From Aureococcus anophagefferens (Eukaryota; Sar; Pelagophyceae; Pelagomonadales; Pelagomonadaceae): DNA of 20,553 nt. Positions 7,013 to 19,936 of this stretch are shown here, piece after piece. The notes below the pieces were generated by a model, which saw only the letters and a program-made list of their open reading frames with translations, searched no databases and was not told the DNA's origin. Both the position numbers and the translations under genes were made by a program. The stretch covers positions 111,387-131,939 of the forward strand of contig NW_008705567.1 of the NCBI RefSeq assembly GCF_000186865.1. Direction: 5' to 3'. Numbering within the stretch: the first letter of the stretch is position 1; each line of letters opens with the position of its first letter.

Positions 7013-9721
7013 CTATGCCCTATGGCCGACAAGCCCATGCGTTCGAGCGCTGCTGTGTTTTAGGGGCTTTGAGCCAGCACAACCTCGGGTAGCTTGAGCA
7101 AGACTGATGAAGTCAGTTGAGAGTTGGCCAGGCACAAAAAAATGTTCCATGGGCTGGCCAAATGCCTCTGAATAGTGACGTTCTCCTCGGGCGTTGCCAC
7201 GTTCACTCATGCGAGACCAGAGTGGTAAGGCTCGGTCAACGACTCTACCAATGCGATCCACATGGGACTCGCGGGTGGAACCCAAAGAAACGTTAGCGTA
7301 GAGAGATTTCTCCATGACTTTAGAATGCGCTGGTTTGTTGCTCCAGCGCCTCGCGTATGAAACTTCACTAGCTGACATGTTCTTGGAATTCGAAAGACCA
7401 CCAGAAGAAAAGGCTTCGGGTACGGGGATAACAGCCGGCGTAACAACGGCATTATCGGTGTATGCACCTTTACGCACGTTACCTCCAGTGACCGCAATAC
7501 ACTCCAGCTGCTTTGCCTTAGACGCAGTCGCAAAGTCACCAGAACGCATCATGGCTCTGTAAAGTGTGCCGTCATCCGGCGAAAGGCTATCAGCAAGAAT
7601 AACGGGTGGGACTTCGGTGGAAAGTTGCGCAGTGGGCGAAATGGGTGAATTAGTGGCAGATTTGGCCAAAAATGGGCGATCCTTGTTAGAGAGTGCATCT
7701 CGCCGATGACCCATCGGACTTCGGAGGTCACCAGTCTGAGACTGCAGCGTATCACATTCAGTACCTAAACTATTGCTCTGAATGGCATCCTTGAGTAAGC
7801 TGTCGCCGCCGAGCATTAGCGCAGCTGTGTCAAAATTAATCTTGGGCTTTTTCGTATTCGCTCTATCATCATCTCGTCTGCGTTCTAGATCGCCGCGTCT
7901 TGACATTTCTATAGTATACTGCAAGTACTCTGCTTCGGTCGCGGCAGCTACAATCCCGTACTCTGCAATGACTCGCATTATTCGGTCTGCTGCCTCGCAC
8001 CGCGCCTTTTCAAGCTTTGCCATCTCCACACGTTTCTGTTTCGGGTCTCGCGGCATGTTGTTGACCCGCGCCGACTCACGCTCGGACTCAGCATCAAGCT
8101 CACGCATGATCAGAGACATAAGGTGCGTGCAAGTATTTCGGCGCTGCTCCATGGAAGCCCTTTGTGATTTACTCCAAGCACCCTGCATCTTGAAGGATCG
8201 TTCGAGTCGGCGATTCTCCTGCGCAGCTACACGACCAGTAGTGGCATGTCGCTCATGTGTTGAAGTCACGTCAACCCAGTCCTTGTGTCCATGGACGTTG
8301 CGCTTACCCGCGCGTGGGTCTTTGCTGTAGTTGCGCAGGGTTTCTTTATTGCGTGCTTCGCCACGCATGGCGGAACGGTCAAAACAGTAGGCCGAACCTC
8401 GCTTGGTCACTTCGTCGAGGTCATCAACGTCTCCATCAAGAGCGCGCAAGTGACCGCGGTGACGATGTGCCTGTTGTGCAGAGGACGGTCGCTCAAGCTG
8501 TCTCTTAAAGTATTGTCGATCTTCTTCCCAAATATTCTCGGAGTAGTACCGTTGACCCTTAGTAGCATCAGGTACTAGGATCGATGGGGCAAAGTCAGGC
8601 ACAATGCCCTTCAACTCCACCTGCAGGATTTCCATGGCCTTATGCAGGACAATGTGTAGATTCGCTTCTCCATGCGATCGAGCTGGGTAGGGCATACGCT
8701 CGCTCTTGAATGCGGTTGATCTCAACTTGGCTTCTCCTGCGGCGGTATAGTTTCTTCGAATTGCTGGCAAATACGGAATTTTGGGTCGGTCTGTCCATTG
8801 TTGGGACTTAAAATGATTGGCTGCACTTGCGACTGCACCTCTTGTAGCCAACTTTGCAGGTGCGAGGAGAAGGCTTGCCGTGGAAGCTTTTATCTTAACT
8901 TCCGGTTCAAATGATGTATATGTGTCACTCAGGAGGACGGTTGTATCCAGTTTTGGTTGCTTCCGGAGGGTCGAGGCTTTCATTGCTGGATCTGAGCTGA
9001 GCTCTTCTGGCGATGCCATTGCTGTCCACAAGAATCCACCTTCCCGAAGCTTAGTCGCACTGTCTAGCTGTGGTGGGCGTGACTCTGTGCGCTGGGCCTT
9101 GAGCGGCGCGTCATCACACCCTACACACGCTGGACAGGTGATCTCGAACAATCCTACAGCACCACAGCCCTCGCAATGAACCCCACTCTGACCACGCATT
9201 GCTCGCAGGGATGCGCCTACAATGTTTTATATCAGAGCTGCCAATGCGGTGTATGACTCTGTGCACGCCCACATAGGGCGTTAAAAGCAACGATCGTTAT
9301 CATCTAGATCACACCAGTTGCGGGCTAGAAGTTTTCGAAGATGGGGAGGGGTAGGTAAAGCTACGCGTTCCGCGACATACTGCGTAATCCACTTTGCACC
9401 TGCCTCTGCTCTCAGGAGCTCCGAATGCCCCACCGTCGCAACCTCCAGGGCTTCCCTAGCGCGTTGCAAAGCAAATGCTGCTGCCTTGTAGCCTCTACAT
9501 GCTGCCACTTCGGCGCGAAGGGCGGCGAGCCGGTGAGATGTACAGCCCAGAATAGTCGCAAATGCCAATGATCGTGTGGCTTGCATCGCTCTGCGCTTCA
9601 CGCTCGCAGCTATGATTTTATACTCTGAAGCGCGCGCGCAAAGGCGTAGCTTTTCTTCGCCCATCAGCCGCTGACGCGCCATGGCTTGTATAAGGCTCGC
9701 TGCTGCGAACACATCACTCAT
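7013..9721 (-). CDS. Large IQ-motif / Cys-rich protein of unknown function
   Basis: Modelled as two exons, 9721-9292 and 9216-7013, joined by a 75-nt GT-AG intron (9291-9217, AG|G) that keeps frame and gives 877 residues. Near the N-terminus SLIQAMARQRLM resembles an IQ (calmodulin-binding) motif, followed by Ala/Arg-rich helices. Across the splice lies a Cys cluster CEGCGAVGLFEITCPACVGC (C-x2-C-x9-C-x2-C-x2-C), probably zinc-binding. The remainder is highly charged, with helical Arg/Glu segments and Ser-rich low complexity, and has no recognised enzyme domain. IQ plus degenerate Cys-rich architecture is common in axonemal or cytoskeletal proteins of ciliated protists, but that role is inference. 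Alternatively these are two genes (146 and 728 residues), with Met at 9199 starting the second. The 5' end faces the gene at 9812 across 90 bp. Confidence 0.65.
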
Positions 9722-9811
9722 TCTATACTGCTTTAACGCTAAACACAGATTTCCGTCCGCTTAGGTGACGGGCAACTCTACCGTACCAGGTTAATTATCG
9801 AATCTTTTCCA
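9722..9811. promoter_or_regulatory. Short divergent intergenic region (putative bidirectional promoter)
   Basis: Only 90 bp separates two divergent start codons (9721 minus, 9812 plus). It contains atttccgtccgctt at 9751-9764, the end of the upstream repeat module seen before the CaMK and ARL6-like genes. Promoter function is inferred from position only. Confidence 0.45.
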
Positions 9812-10312
9812 ATGGAACAATTCCCAAGTAAAACATCATTGCTCACAACATCCCCTGTGCAGCGTAGGGTCCACGAAGTTCTATCCGAATCCTCAAAACA
9901 TCAGCAAGAAGCCTCCGAAAGGAGCAAATACCTGTTCGAAATGTCCTTGCAGCAGCACTACATCACCAGGGTCGACAGGCTAAAGCTAAGACTAATCACA
10001 GAGCAAGACTACATTGCAAACAACGCAACTCGTGATATCTTTAGGATGTTGTCCGGAGAAAGTAAGACATAATGTAGGAGAGCATAACTCAAATCCTTCT
10101 GCATAGTTAGTCGTGCAGCTCATGAATACGATTCGCAATCAAAAATGGAAGTGGCATTGACCTCTAAGTTCCGCGGCCTCGTCGAAAATCTGCGCGAACG
10201 TTGGAAAACGGAGGACTTAGATTCTACCTGCTCAGTCAAGAAGCGGTTGAGACTGCAATACGTTACGGTTATCAAGCAAATGCGCACACAATTAATGATA
10301 GTGCGCCACTAG
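9812..10312 (+). CDS. Small helical protein, unknown
   Basis: Two exons, 9812-10061 and 10107-10312, with a 45-nt GT-AG intron (donor GTAAGA, acceptor GCATAG) in phase 1; the product is 151 residues. The sequence is almost wholly predicted helical and charged: VQRRVHEVLSESSKHQQEAS, RVDRLKLRLITEQDY, then after the junction SKFRGLVENLRERW and KKRLRLQYVTVIKQMRTQL. The second exon has no start of its own in the right place and joins in frame, which supports the model. No signal peptide, membrane segment or catalytic motif is visible and no family is recognised. It is divergent from the IQ/Cys-rich gene with a 90-bp gap, so co-expression is plausible. Confidence 0.6.
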
Positions 10313-10974
10313 AGCCCACTCAGCTTTGCAAATCATGATGCAATCTGGTAGGCACAGGCATTACAATCTGAAATTGGTAGAGATATTGCCGATTCCACAA
10401 CTTCCCACTTCAAGTGCGCAGCTGAGTTTGTTTGTAAACCCAATTTGTGCTCCGTACCTGTGATGCAGACGGGCCTGTCTTTGGCTCGCCTAGGCGGCCC
10501 GGCTCATCACAGCCGGCTGTGGCGCGCGAGACAATTATGTTCCAAATGGAGGGTCGACCTGCAGTCATCTCTTCTAGGTCAGACAGCCTAGACTGCTAGG
10601 GATGATCACAAAAAAATGATCCAAAACTGATCGTCGTATGCGCCATTGCTTTGTAGTCCCTGCATGCACCCCTCCCCCTGAATTTGAAGTTGCTCGATGT
10701 ACACTCAGTAGGGTTTACCTCGATGTACACTCAGTAGGGTGCACAGCCACGGTCCATGTCCTTGAGGCAGCCACACACTTTTTTCTCCGCAGTTTATGCC
10801 AAGGGGCTTTTTTGGTCTGCAGTTGAAAAGTGGCTGATTGCCGCTGGGGGAGGCCAAGCATAGTCTAAAGAGCCCACAGGGCAGCGCGGAGAGAACGCCG
10901 GAGCTTTAGCTAGGCCCGGTGGTGAAATTAAGAGCACCTAGGCGGACCGGGGGGCAACACCGCTCAAGCACAAT
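10313..10974. other. Intergenic, no gene seen
   Basis: No ORF with recognisable features. It contains a 22-bp direct duplication (10693-10714 and 10719-10740, starting ctcgatgtacactcagtagg). The right end, 10967-10974, is the left target-site duplication of the adjacent MITE. Confidence 0.5.
10693..10740. repeat. 22-bp direct duplication (period 26)
   Basis: Two perfect copies beginning ctcgatgtacactcagtagg, at 10693-10714 and 10719-10740, separated by 4 bp. Confidence 0.95.
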
Positions 10975-11304
10975 CAAGGACAAAAACAAACTCTGAAAAC
11001 GAATAACCCAAGGTGATACTTCCCTTCAAGTATTTTTTTGTTGAACATTTAATTACGACTCCCAACCCGAACCGGCGACCCCACACCCTGAAACTGTCTC
11101 AAATGATACGATTAGCGCGCTAACTCAACGTGCGCGCCTGGCGGGGGCAATAATTCAACGATTTTGCCAACATTTCGGTTCGGCGGTCGACCCGCGCGCG
11201 CGCGGTCGACGGAGGACCTCTATGACATACTACGGCCGGCGGCCAGGAATAATAAATAAATACTTCTATGGGCGCGCCCAGCCCTATGGTTGTTTTTGTC
11301 CTTG
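10975..11304 (+). mobile_element. Complete hAT-like MITE, family 1, copy B
   Basis: A 330-bp element with perfect 15-bp terminal inverted repeats, CAAGGACAAAAACAA at 10975-10989 and TTGTTTTTGTCCTTG at 11290-11304. It is flanked by the exact 8-bp direct repeat AGCACAAT at 10967-10974 and 11305-11312. An 8-bp target duplication and a YARGG-type terminus are hallmarks of the hAT superfamily. There is no transposase, so it is non-autonomous. Inside are a (CG)n tract flanked by GTCGAC, the palindrome ggccgg/cggcc and an AT-rich ataataaataaata block. Copies A and C share this sequence. Confidence 0.95.
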
Positions 11305-11312
11305 AGCACAAT

Positions 11313-11674
11313 GAGCTTGAAGTAAGAACGGAGGCCTTACGGAGGCCCGACGCCCCCCGAGCGGCACCCACGCGGGCCTATGGGCTAAGGAAGTCGTCTA
11401 AGCGTCCCGGGGCGTCCTGGTGACCGCGCTGGCGCACGGGGCGTCGGGTGTGAGCTCGTCGAGCAGCCGCGAGAACGCGGCGCGCGCGCGTCTACGGGCA
11501 AGCGCAGGTGGCGTCGATGGCGGCTACGGTTGAGGCGCTTCGTCGTGCGGTCCCGCTCCTCGCGCGTGGGCCGGTTGCACGGGTGGCCCGCCCCGACCCC
11601 CGACGGCGAGATGTCATCTCGGCAGCGGTGCGCTCCTCGGGCGCGTGCAGCGGCGAGGGCGTGGTGCCGTGTAC
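11313..11674. other. GC-rich spacer between two MITEs
   Basis: About 360 bp of very GC-rich DNA with overlapping open frames on both strands, as expected from composition alone. No motif supports a gene. Confidence 0.5.
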
Positions 11675-11682
11675 CCCCCGGG

Positions 11683-12056
11683 CAGTGCGCAAAACAACCG
11701 ACGACTAGGCCGACCCGTACGAAATAAGAAAGTAATGTTTATTAATTAAATCCGGCCAGCGGCCGGAGGGACGTGTACTACACCTCCTGAAAATTTGCCG
11801 CGCGCGCGCACGTGCGCGGGTCTAGTGCGGGTTGAAAGTCAACTTTTCGCGAAAAACGACCCTCGAGTGTCTCAAAATGTACGACGCTACCGCACTCACA
11901 ACGCCAGCCCCGGCGAAAGGACCCCACTTTCGAGCGGTTTACGACCCCCTAACTTCAACTTGGCAACTTTTATGTCGAACTTGGCAACTAACCAAGCTGA
12001 ACTTCAAGATACAAAACCCCCAGGCCCTTCGTTTCAAGGGTTTGTTTTGCGCACTG
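11683..12056 (+). mobile_element. Complete hAT-like MITE, family 2
   Basis: A 374-bp element with perfect 15-bp terminal inverted repeats CAGTGCGCAAAACAA (11683-11697) and TTGTTTTGCGCACTG (12042-12056). It is flanked by the exact 8-bp repeat CCCCCGGG at 11675-11682 and 12057-12064. The CAGTG terminus and 8-bp duplication indicate hAT. There is no transposase. Its internal plan parallels family 1: an AT-rich block (tgtttattaattaaat), a ggccagcggcc palindrome, a tactacacctcct segment and a (CG)n tract, although the sequences differ. Confidence 0.93.
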
Positions 12057-12064
12057 CCCCCGGG

Positions 12065-12691
12065 TAGGCCCTCTAGCTTTAACCTCTCCTAGCCTAGCTC
12101 CAGATTTCTGTTGCAGACCAAGCTCGACAGCACCACTCGCAACGCCTCTCGCAGGGCGACGCCCTGCTAAATTCGGTCATGCATACTTTACTGCAACAAA
12201 AACCGCGGCGTCACCCAGTTTCGGCCGCCGTTTCCGGGCCGGCAGGCCCGCGCGCGCGCGTCGCGCGACCGCGGGCGCGTCGCGCGACCGCGGGCGCGTC
12301 GACCGCGCCGACGAAGCGGGTACCACGACCGGCCCACAGGCCGCCGCCGGGCCCGGGACGAACCCGGGCGCCCGGCCGGACCGCCGGGGCCGTCTCCTCG
12401 TCCGGCCAGGCCCTACTCACGCCCATTCCACGCCCCGGCTTGAACGGTGTTGCCCCTCGGTCAATATAAGGTACCGCACTGCCGATTAACGCATTCAAGC
12501 ACAATGGAAGAGTTAAAGTCCCATGGCTTTTGCCTGGCGCACAATCCCTACACCAACTCAGCTTGCTACGGGCCTTGGCTAAGCGGGCACTTCCCTGAGT
12601 TAAGTGTTGCGGGACTCCGCGTCGTTGCGCCTGCGGAGTTCGTCTTAGTCCTAAGCGCCTGGCGCCCTGCGGATTTGTTTGTGCAACACGG
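12065..12691. other. Intergenic region with extreme GC-rich block
   Basis: Downstream flank of the Arb2-kinase gene. It contains a CG-dinucleotide tract near 12250, a 19-bp tandem repeat (next entry) and proline/arginine-rich chance ORFs on both strands. A continuous minus-strand frame through here is intron read-through from the kinase gene, not a real extension. Confidence 0.5.
12261..12303. repeat. 19-bp GC-rich tandem repeat, about 2.2 copies
   Basis: Units tcgcgcgaccgcgggcgcg at 12261-12279 and 12280-12298, followed by a partial copy. Each unit contains the palindrome tcgcgcga. Confidence 0.95.
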
Positions 12692-15376
<2,685 letters not shown>

Positions 15377-15870
15377 TGTTAATAAACCGATTTTTCAGAT
15401 GCTCCCAAGTATATCTCAATCGGATGTCCGGCAGGGGTCGGGGCATCCCCTGGACACGCGGAAGCCCCCCCCCCCCCCCCGAGCGCCCCTGCTCATACGG
15501 GCCCAAAGGTCGCAAAAAGACCCCCTATGCACGAGAGGCGACTCTTACCCCGCTGAAGACAGGGCGAGCCCTGCCTGAACTAAAGCAGCCATTGTACAAC
15601 AGCCTCCCCTGGCATGTAACTAGCCCAACCTTCGTCTGCCGCCGGGGGGGGGGGGCGAGGCATGGTCTTTGCTTGCCAGGCACCTTCGGAATTCCGAATC
15701 TCTTGTGATGCATAGCACCGTAGTCCATTTCAAAGCCTGCATAATGTGCTTTGACATATCAGGCCTTCACATGCGTAATAGCCATGATATGGGTCAATGC
15801 GAGCAAGAGTGAACGATAGATAGATAGTAAGTGCCCTCTCACATGATGGAACATTCAGCGCTTGAAGGCG
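15377..15870. other. Intergenic region with homopolymer tracts
   Basis: Between the 3' end of the ARL6-like gene and the start of the Arb2-kinase gene. It holds a C16 run (15465-15480), a G12 run (15644-15655) and gatagatagata near 15814. No gene or RNA is recognised. Confidence 0.5.
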
Positions 15871-16656
15871 CTATTTGTGATGCTTAGGAGAAACATGAGT
15901 GGCTAGCCATTCTAGTCCCTCGTCAATGCCAATACCCGTGAGTGCGTTGCTGGGCCTACGATTTGATTGAAGTCTGTGGGCACTTCCAAATGTATGGCGC
16001 TTCAAGCAAACGTGATGTGCCACGGCCGATCTGAAATTCTTTCGAGTTCAAGTTGCTGACTGCACTCCACTGGTGTGAGAGCACCGGACACATCCATCTT
16101 ATTGGAGAATATAATTATAGGGAGTGGCCTCCCCTTGACATCCGGGTGCTTGAGAAGCTCTTCCAACTCGTTCTTTGCCACGCACATACGAATCCTATCA
16201 CGAGTGATGTCGAAATAAGATACATCTCAAGTGACCTGCCTGTCCGATGAGTCCACGACAAAAATGATGGCCTCAACCCCTGAATAGTAATGCTCCCAAA
16301 GAGATCGATAGCGCGATTGGCCTGACATGTCAAAGCACGTGAAGGAGAGATTGTTTACCTATTCTGCTACGTGTGACGTGAGTGAGAGACGGGATGCAAG
16401 TGTTTGGGGTGGTGTTGGTGGTGGGAATCAATGCTTGCCCGGAATTCCTCCGTTTGAAAACCCACGGTTGGTGTTGCCTCAAATAGTTCTTTATCTCGAA
16501 TCTGCAAGCGGCAGGTTTGATCCATTTATTTGTCTCCGTTACCTTCTGTGGTTTCATGTGTTGAATAAGTGATGACTTTCCACTGTTGTCCAATCCAAGT
16601 ACGAGTATGTGCACCTCCTGTTTTTTGTACAACGCATTCGAAAGGCGCCTCAACAT
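15871..16656 (-). CDS. ARL6/BBS3-like small GTPase
   Basis: Five exons, 16656-16543, 16501-16439, 16358-16240, 16194-16012 and 15955-15871, with introns of 41, 80, 45 and 56 nt; introns 2 and 3 have GC donors. The 187-residue product matches ARL6 length (186 in human). Motifs: P-loop GLDNSGKSS (21-29), switch I ATPTVGF (Thr50), switch [19 protein letters not shown] (68-84), NKMD (130-133), and [16 protein letters not shown] near the C-terminus. The DMSGQ wording of the DxxGQ motif and the LWEHYY sequence are characteristic of ARL6. ARL6-GTP recruits the BBSome coat to membranes for ciliary membrane trafficking, which implies a cilium in this organism. The N-terminus MLRRLS lacks Gly2, which fits ARL6 acting through an amphipathic helix. 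Met at 16656 is chosen by length; an in-frame upstream ATG (16770) lies in the repeat module. Confidence 0.95.
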
Positions 16657-16736
16657 ATTTGAAGATCTCAACGGAAACCCATAGTTGGAGGTGAAAGGGG
16701 GGTTAGGGAGAATATGTATTCTGGGCGATGACGCTG

Positions 16737-16874
16737 GGGTTCCGTCCACTTGGCCTTTCGTATCTCCCACTAGCCTGAAGCTAGAGGTAGCAAGGTAAAC
16801 TCCCCCCTCGAAGGGAGGCCGAGCCCAACTAAACTAGGAGTGCCAGAATGAAGGCCGGCGGACCGCGCTTTGAG
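16737..16874 (+). repeat. Upstream repeat module, copy 3 (full)
   Basis: Matches the reverse complement of 6634-6785 over about 140 bp, from ttccgtccacttggcc through the ctcccactagcc block and poly-C tract to gaatgaaggccggcggaccg. It lies 80 bp upstream of the ARL6-like start on the minus strand and ends in a + strand ATG (16848) that opens a 102-codon frame beginning MKAGGPR. Confidence 0.85.
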
Positions 16875-17488
16875 CATCGTATAGACACTAGTATCAGAAT
16901 TACATCGATACTGCCACTGGCAGTGACCAGGACTCTAACTGAATCGTCGTCCAGGACAATTGTCTCTTTGAGTATCTCTCTTTCATTTGGTTCTGCAGTG
17001 TGTCATATGCTGTTCTCCCGAATAGAATGGCCCGTGTGCCTATGTACACGTAATAGTGACCTCTTTCACCATGTGTTTCAATGCTGGTTGCAGAGCGCGA
17101 AACGCGAACATCAACTTGACGTTAAGGTACAGTCCGCAAAAGCAGGATGGGCGTAGTGGGCGAGAGATTCGAAGCTCAGTGTGCTACCTTACGGTAGCGT
17201 AGTTGTCATAAGTGTAGCTGGTCCTAAAGGAGGGGAACGGGAAGGAGAGCCTTGTCAACCATAGTTAAACCGGCGCGATTTATTTTTGTGTACTCCGTAT
17301 CCAACGGCTGCACTCTGGCTTATTGGTCTCCCCCCCAAGTATCATGCCATGGCTTATTGGTCTCCCAGTCACCTGAGCTCAGCCTTTCTATTGTCAGGGG
17401 GTGGACTCTTCAGTTCGACGTCCCTTCGTGATCAGGCTAGTAAGACCGGACGGCCACACACCATTTATTTTACCATTCTTTACTCCCT
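16875..17488. other. Mostly unassigned region, possible upstream exons
   Basis: The + strand frame from ATG 16848 stays open to 17156 but is Ser/Thr-rich and unlike any family I know. One piece (QSAKREHQLDVK, ending at an AAG|GTACAG donor-like site near 17125) could be an exon of the coiled-coil gene downstream. A 17-bp sequence tggcttattggtctccc occurs twice, at about 17317 and 17349. Confidence 0.35.
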
Positions 17489-18946
17489 ATGCTCGCCTGG
17501 TGTGTCGAAACCAGAGTGCTAGCACAGCGCGCTATCCTGGCTGAGACCAGATCGAAGGTATGATTGTGCCCGAAATCAGCATAATATTTCTCTACAGACC
17601 GACAGACGATACCATGATGAAATATTGTTAACCCGACAAGAAGCCAAGAACAGTTTGCATGTAGACTTATTGCAGAGACGTGGTGCATTGGAACAGCTCC
17701 GAGCGCGATTACTAACTTCGAATGACGGTAAGACAGCCCTGTTAGAGGTCCCCCATAGAATCGCTGTCTAGATGTAAATGAACATCATCTGGGCGTCCGA
17801 CGCTTTAATGAGGATCTCACTGCTTTTCGAAAAAAATTGCGATTGGACTTCGAGGAGCTCGGCGAAACCCGTGTAACTGGGGTGGGTTAGGGAGGGGGAG
17901 CAGCATTTCGTTGGGGGGAGGCAGCGTTTTGTTGGCCAGGTCGCAAAGAACTGATAATCGCACGGGAGCTTGAGCAAGCTGCGGCACGCTTCGAAATGTG
18001 GGAACTAGAGGAAACGTCTCAACCAAAGTGCTGCGCATTCGTCGGACGGCTCGGGCGGCCTTTAGCGGCGTGCTACCGGGAGCCTCCTATTGGGAGATTT
18101 TGAAGCAGCACTTGATATAGGAAGTCCAAGGGCACGCTTAGTGGCAGCTCAGAGCAGTACCTTCAGAGGCTTCTGGGAGGTCCTATGCTTGGATGCTGTG
18201 AGAGCCGTGAAATAGTTACCGGGAAACGGTCAGGCACGGGGGAGACCGAGGAATCAGGTGCCGCCTCACTTCAACGGTGTGCGAGAAAGACGAGACCAAA
18301 TCATCATGTTCAATCAGGAACTTTCAGGAGTGTTGTGCGATGCCTGGACGGGAAACAAAGCAAGGTCGAATCAGGCGAAAACAACAAGCAGCAAGCGGGC
18401 GATACACGGCAGGAGGTGCGGCAGGAGGTGCGGCTAAAAGTCAAGTTTTGGCCAAAAGCGAAGGACTATCACGCTGCCAAGAAGGCTTATGTCATTCAGC
18501 ATGCGATACGGTCCGCGATCAAAACAGTAGACTCTCGCCGTGAGGAAGCCATTGATGTTGATAGCGTGGAGCAGACGCAAACCGTCATTCAAGCGCGCAC
18601 CCATGAAGAATTGAGAGCCGCTCAACTTCGCAGCGACAAGCGCAAATGCAGCCAATCCAAGTCGAAGTCTCGGGAAAATCGCTTAAAGCAAATCGCTACC
18701 ATGACTCCCCAGCGCCTCAAGTCTAGCATAGAATCACCGACTGCAAACTTTCTTCAGGGAACATCCTCCTCCAAAGGACGTGAAGCTACCGTCAATAATG
18801 TCAAGCAGAGCCAGCAGCCTGAATCTGCGCACGACAGAGCTCTTGCCGGCAGTGCCCTTGACTTTTGTGCGGTGAGGCGTTCGCGAGCAAGTTGGCGTCA
18901 ACTCATAACGACTCCGTCGAGTGTGAATAACCCTGCTTGGAACTAG
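17489..18946 (+). CDS. Coiled-coil protein, unknown function
   Basis: Five-exon model: 17489-17557, 17598-17727, 17772-17870, 17940-18069, 18121-18946; GT-AG introns of 40, 44, 69 and 51 nt; 417 residues. Exons 1-4 encode a continuous helical, heptad-like stretch: VLAQRAILAETRSK, EAKNSLHVDLLQRRGALEQL, VRRFNEDLTAFRKKLRLDFE, RKELIIARELEQAAARFEMW. The phases fit across each junction, which supports the model. The last exon is basic and Ser/Gln/Lys-rich, with a duplicated RQEV and a helix KKAYVIQHAIRSAIKTVDSRR. No catalytic or membrane features are seen. Coiled-coil proteins of this type are common in centrosomes and axonemes, but nothing proves that here. Weak points are the exon 4-5 junction and whether ATG 17489 is the true start; more 5' exons are possible. 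Confidence 0.65.
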
Positions 18947-19633
18947 AAAGATAACCGCACGCGCAAAGTCTGATAGCTCCCAGGCCCAGGCTGGACCACC
19001 CTTCGTCCCATCGCAAGGCTGCTAAGACCATAACCCGCCCGCCTGATCCTGCTTTCTGCTGCAGGTCGACACACCGGCTGGTCGATAGACAGCTGGATGC
19101 TGGTTCGTGATTTGCAGACGTACCAGGCACAGGCCTAATCTAGAGCGCACTAGAAGCAGCCCGTGTGTGAATAAATAGGCGTTTTTTACACCAAAAATGT
19201 TATCCTTGCTTCCTTTAGCTTCAGGCTAGTGGTAGGGGGGGTCACTGAGCCCGGGCGCTCTCCGGGCTCCGCTCCGCCTCCGCTGGCGCCTGGTTTTGGG
19301 GAGGTGTCGCTGGAGCGACTTCCGGGATTTTGGGGGACGCGAAAATTAGGGGAACTGCGTGGGGCGTCGCCCCACGGCGAATGCGCCGGTTTAGGGCTCC
19401 CCAAAAACTCGCCCCGGCCGGAATGGGTCACAGTGCCCTGCACTGACGGACCAGAGGAGAGCGTTTTGCGAGAGCTGGGCTGCCCCGTGTCGCCGCCCGT
19501 CGGCCCGGCTGTGCGCCTCCGGGCGTTTGTATTCGGTTCCCCGCGCCTTGCGCCGGCCCGAGTGGCCGCAGCAACCGCAGCGCTGCTCGTCGGCGCTTAA
19601 AACTCGCTCTGCAAGAGAGAGACTTTGCTGGGT
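18947..19633. other. Intergenic, partial repeat module and GC-rich block
   Basis: At 19203-19236, tccttgcttcctttagcttc and aggctagtggtagggg match the inner part of the upstream repeat module (6731-6755 and, inverted, 16760-16796). From 19240 to 19620 the DNA is GC-rich with chance open frames on both strands; no family is recognised. Confidence 0.5.
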
Positions 19634-19936
19634 AGGACAAAAACAAACTCTGAAAACGAATAACCCAAGGTGATACTTCCCTTCAAGTATTCGTTTTGTT
19701 GAACATTTAATTACGACTCCCCACCCGAACCGGCGACCCCACACCCTGAAACTGTCTCAATGCACGCGCCTGGCGGGGGCGGTAATTCAATGATTTTGCC
19801 AGCATTTCAGTTCGGCGGTCGACCCGCGCGCGTGTGGTCGACGGAGGACCTCTATGACATACTACGGCCGGCGGCCAGAAATAATAAATAAATACTTCTA
19901 TGGCCGCGGCTAGCCCTATGGTTGTTTTTGTCCTTG
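19634..19936 (+). mobile_element. hAT-like MITE, family 1, copy C (eroded left end)
   Basis: Closely similar to copy B in the same orientation. The right end TTGTTTTTGTCCTTG is intact at 19922-19936; the left end keeps AGGACAAAAACAA but has lost the first bases. It lacks about 28 bp present in copy B (around 11105-11132). No 8-bp target duplication can be seen, which fits erosion or rearrangement of the left end. Confidence 0.92.

Noticed and set aside
16848..17156. 102-residue + strand ORF MKAGGPR...
   Set aside because: Its start codon lies in the repeat module and the rest is Ser/Thr-rich with no motifs; the matching copy at 6668 shares only the first seven or so codons.
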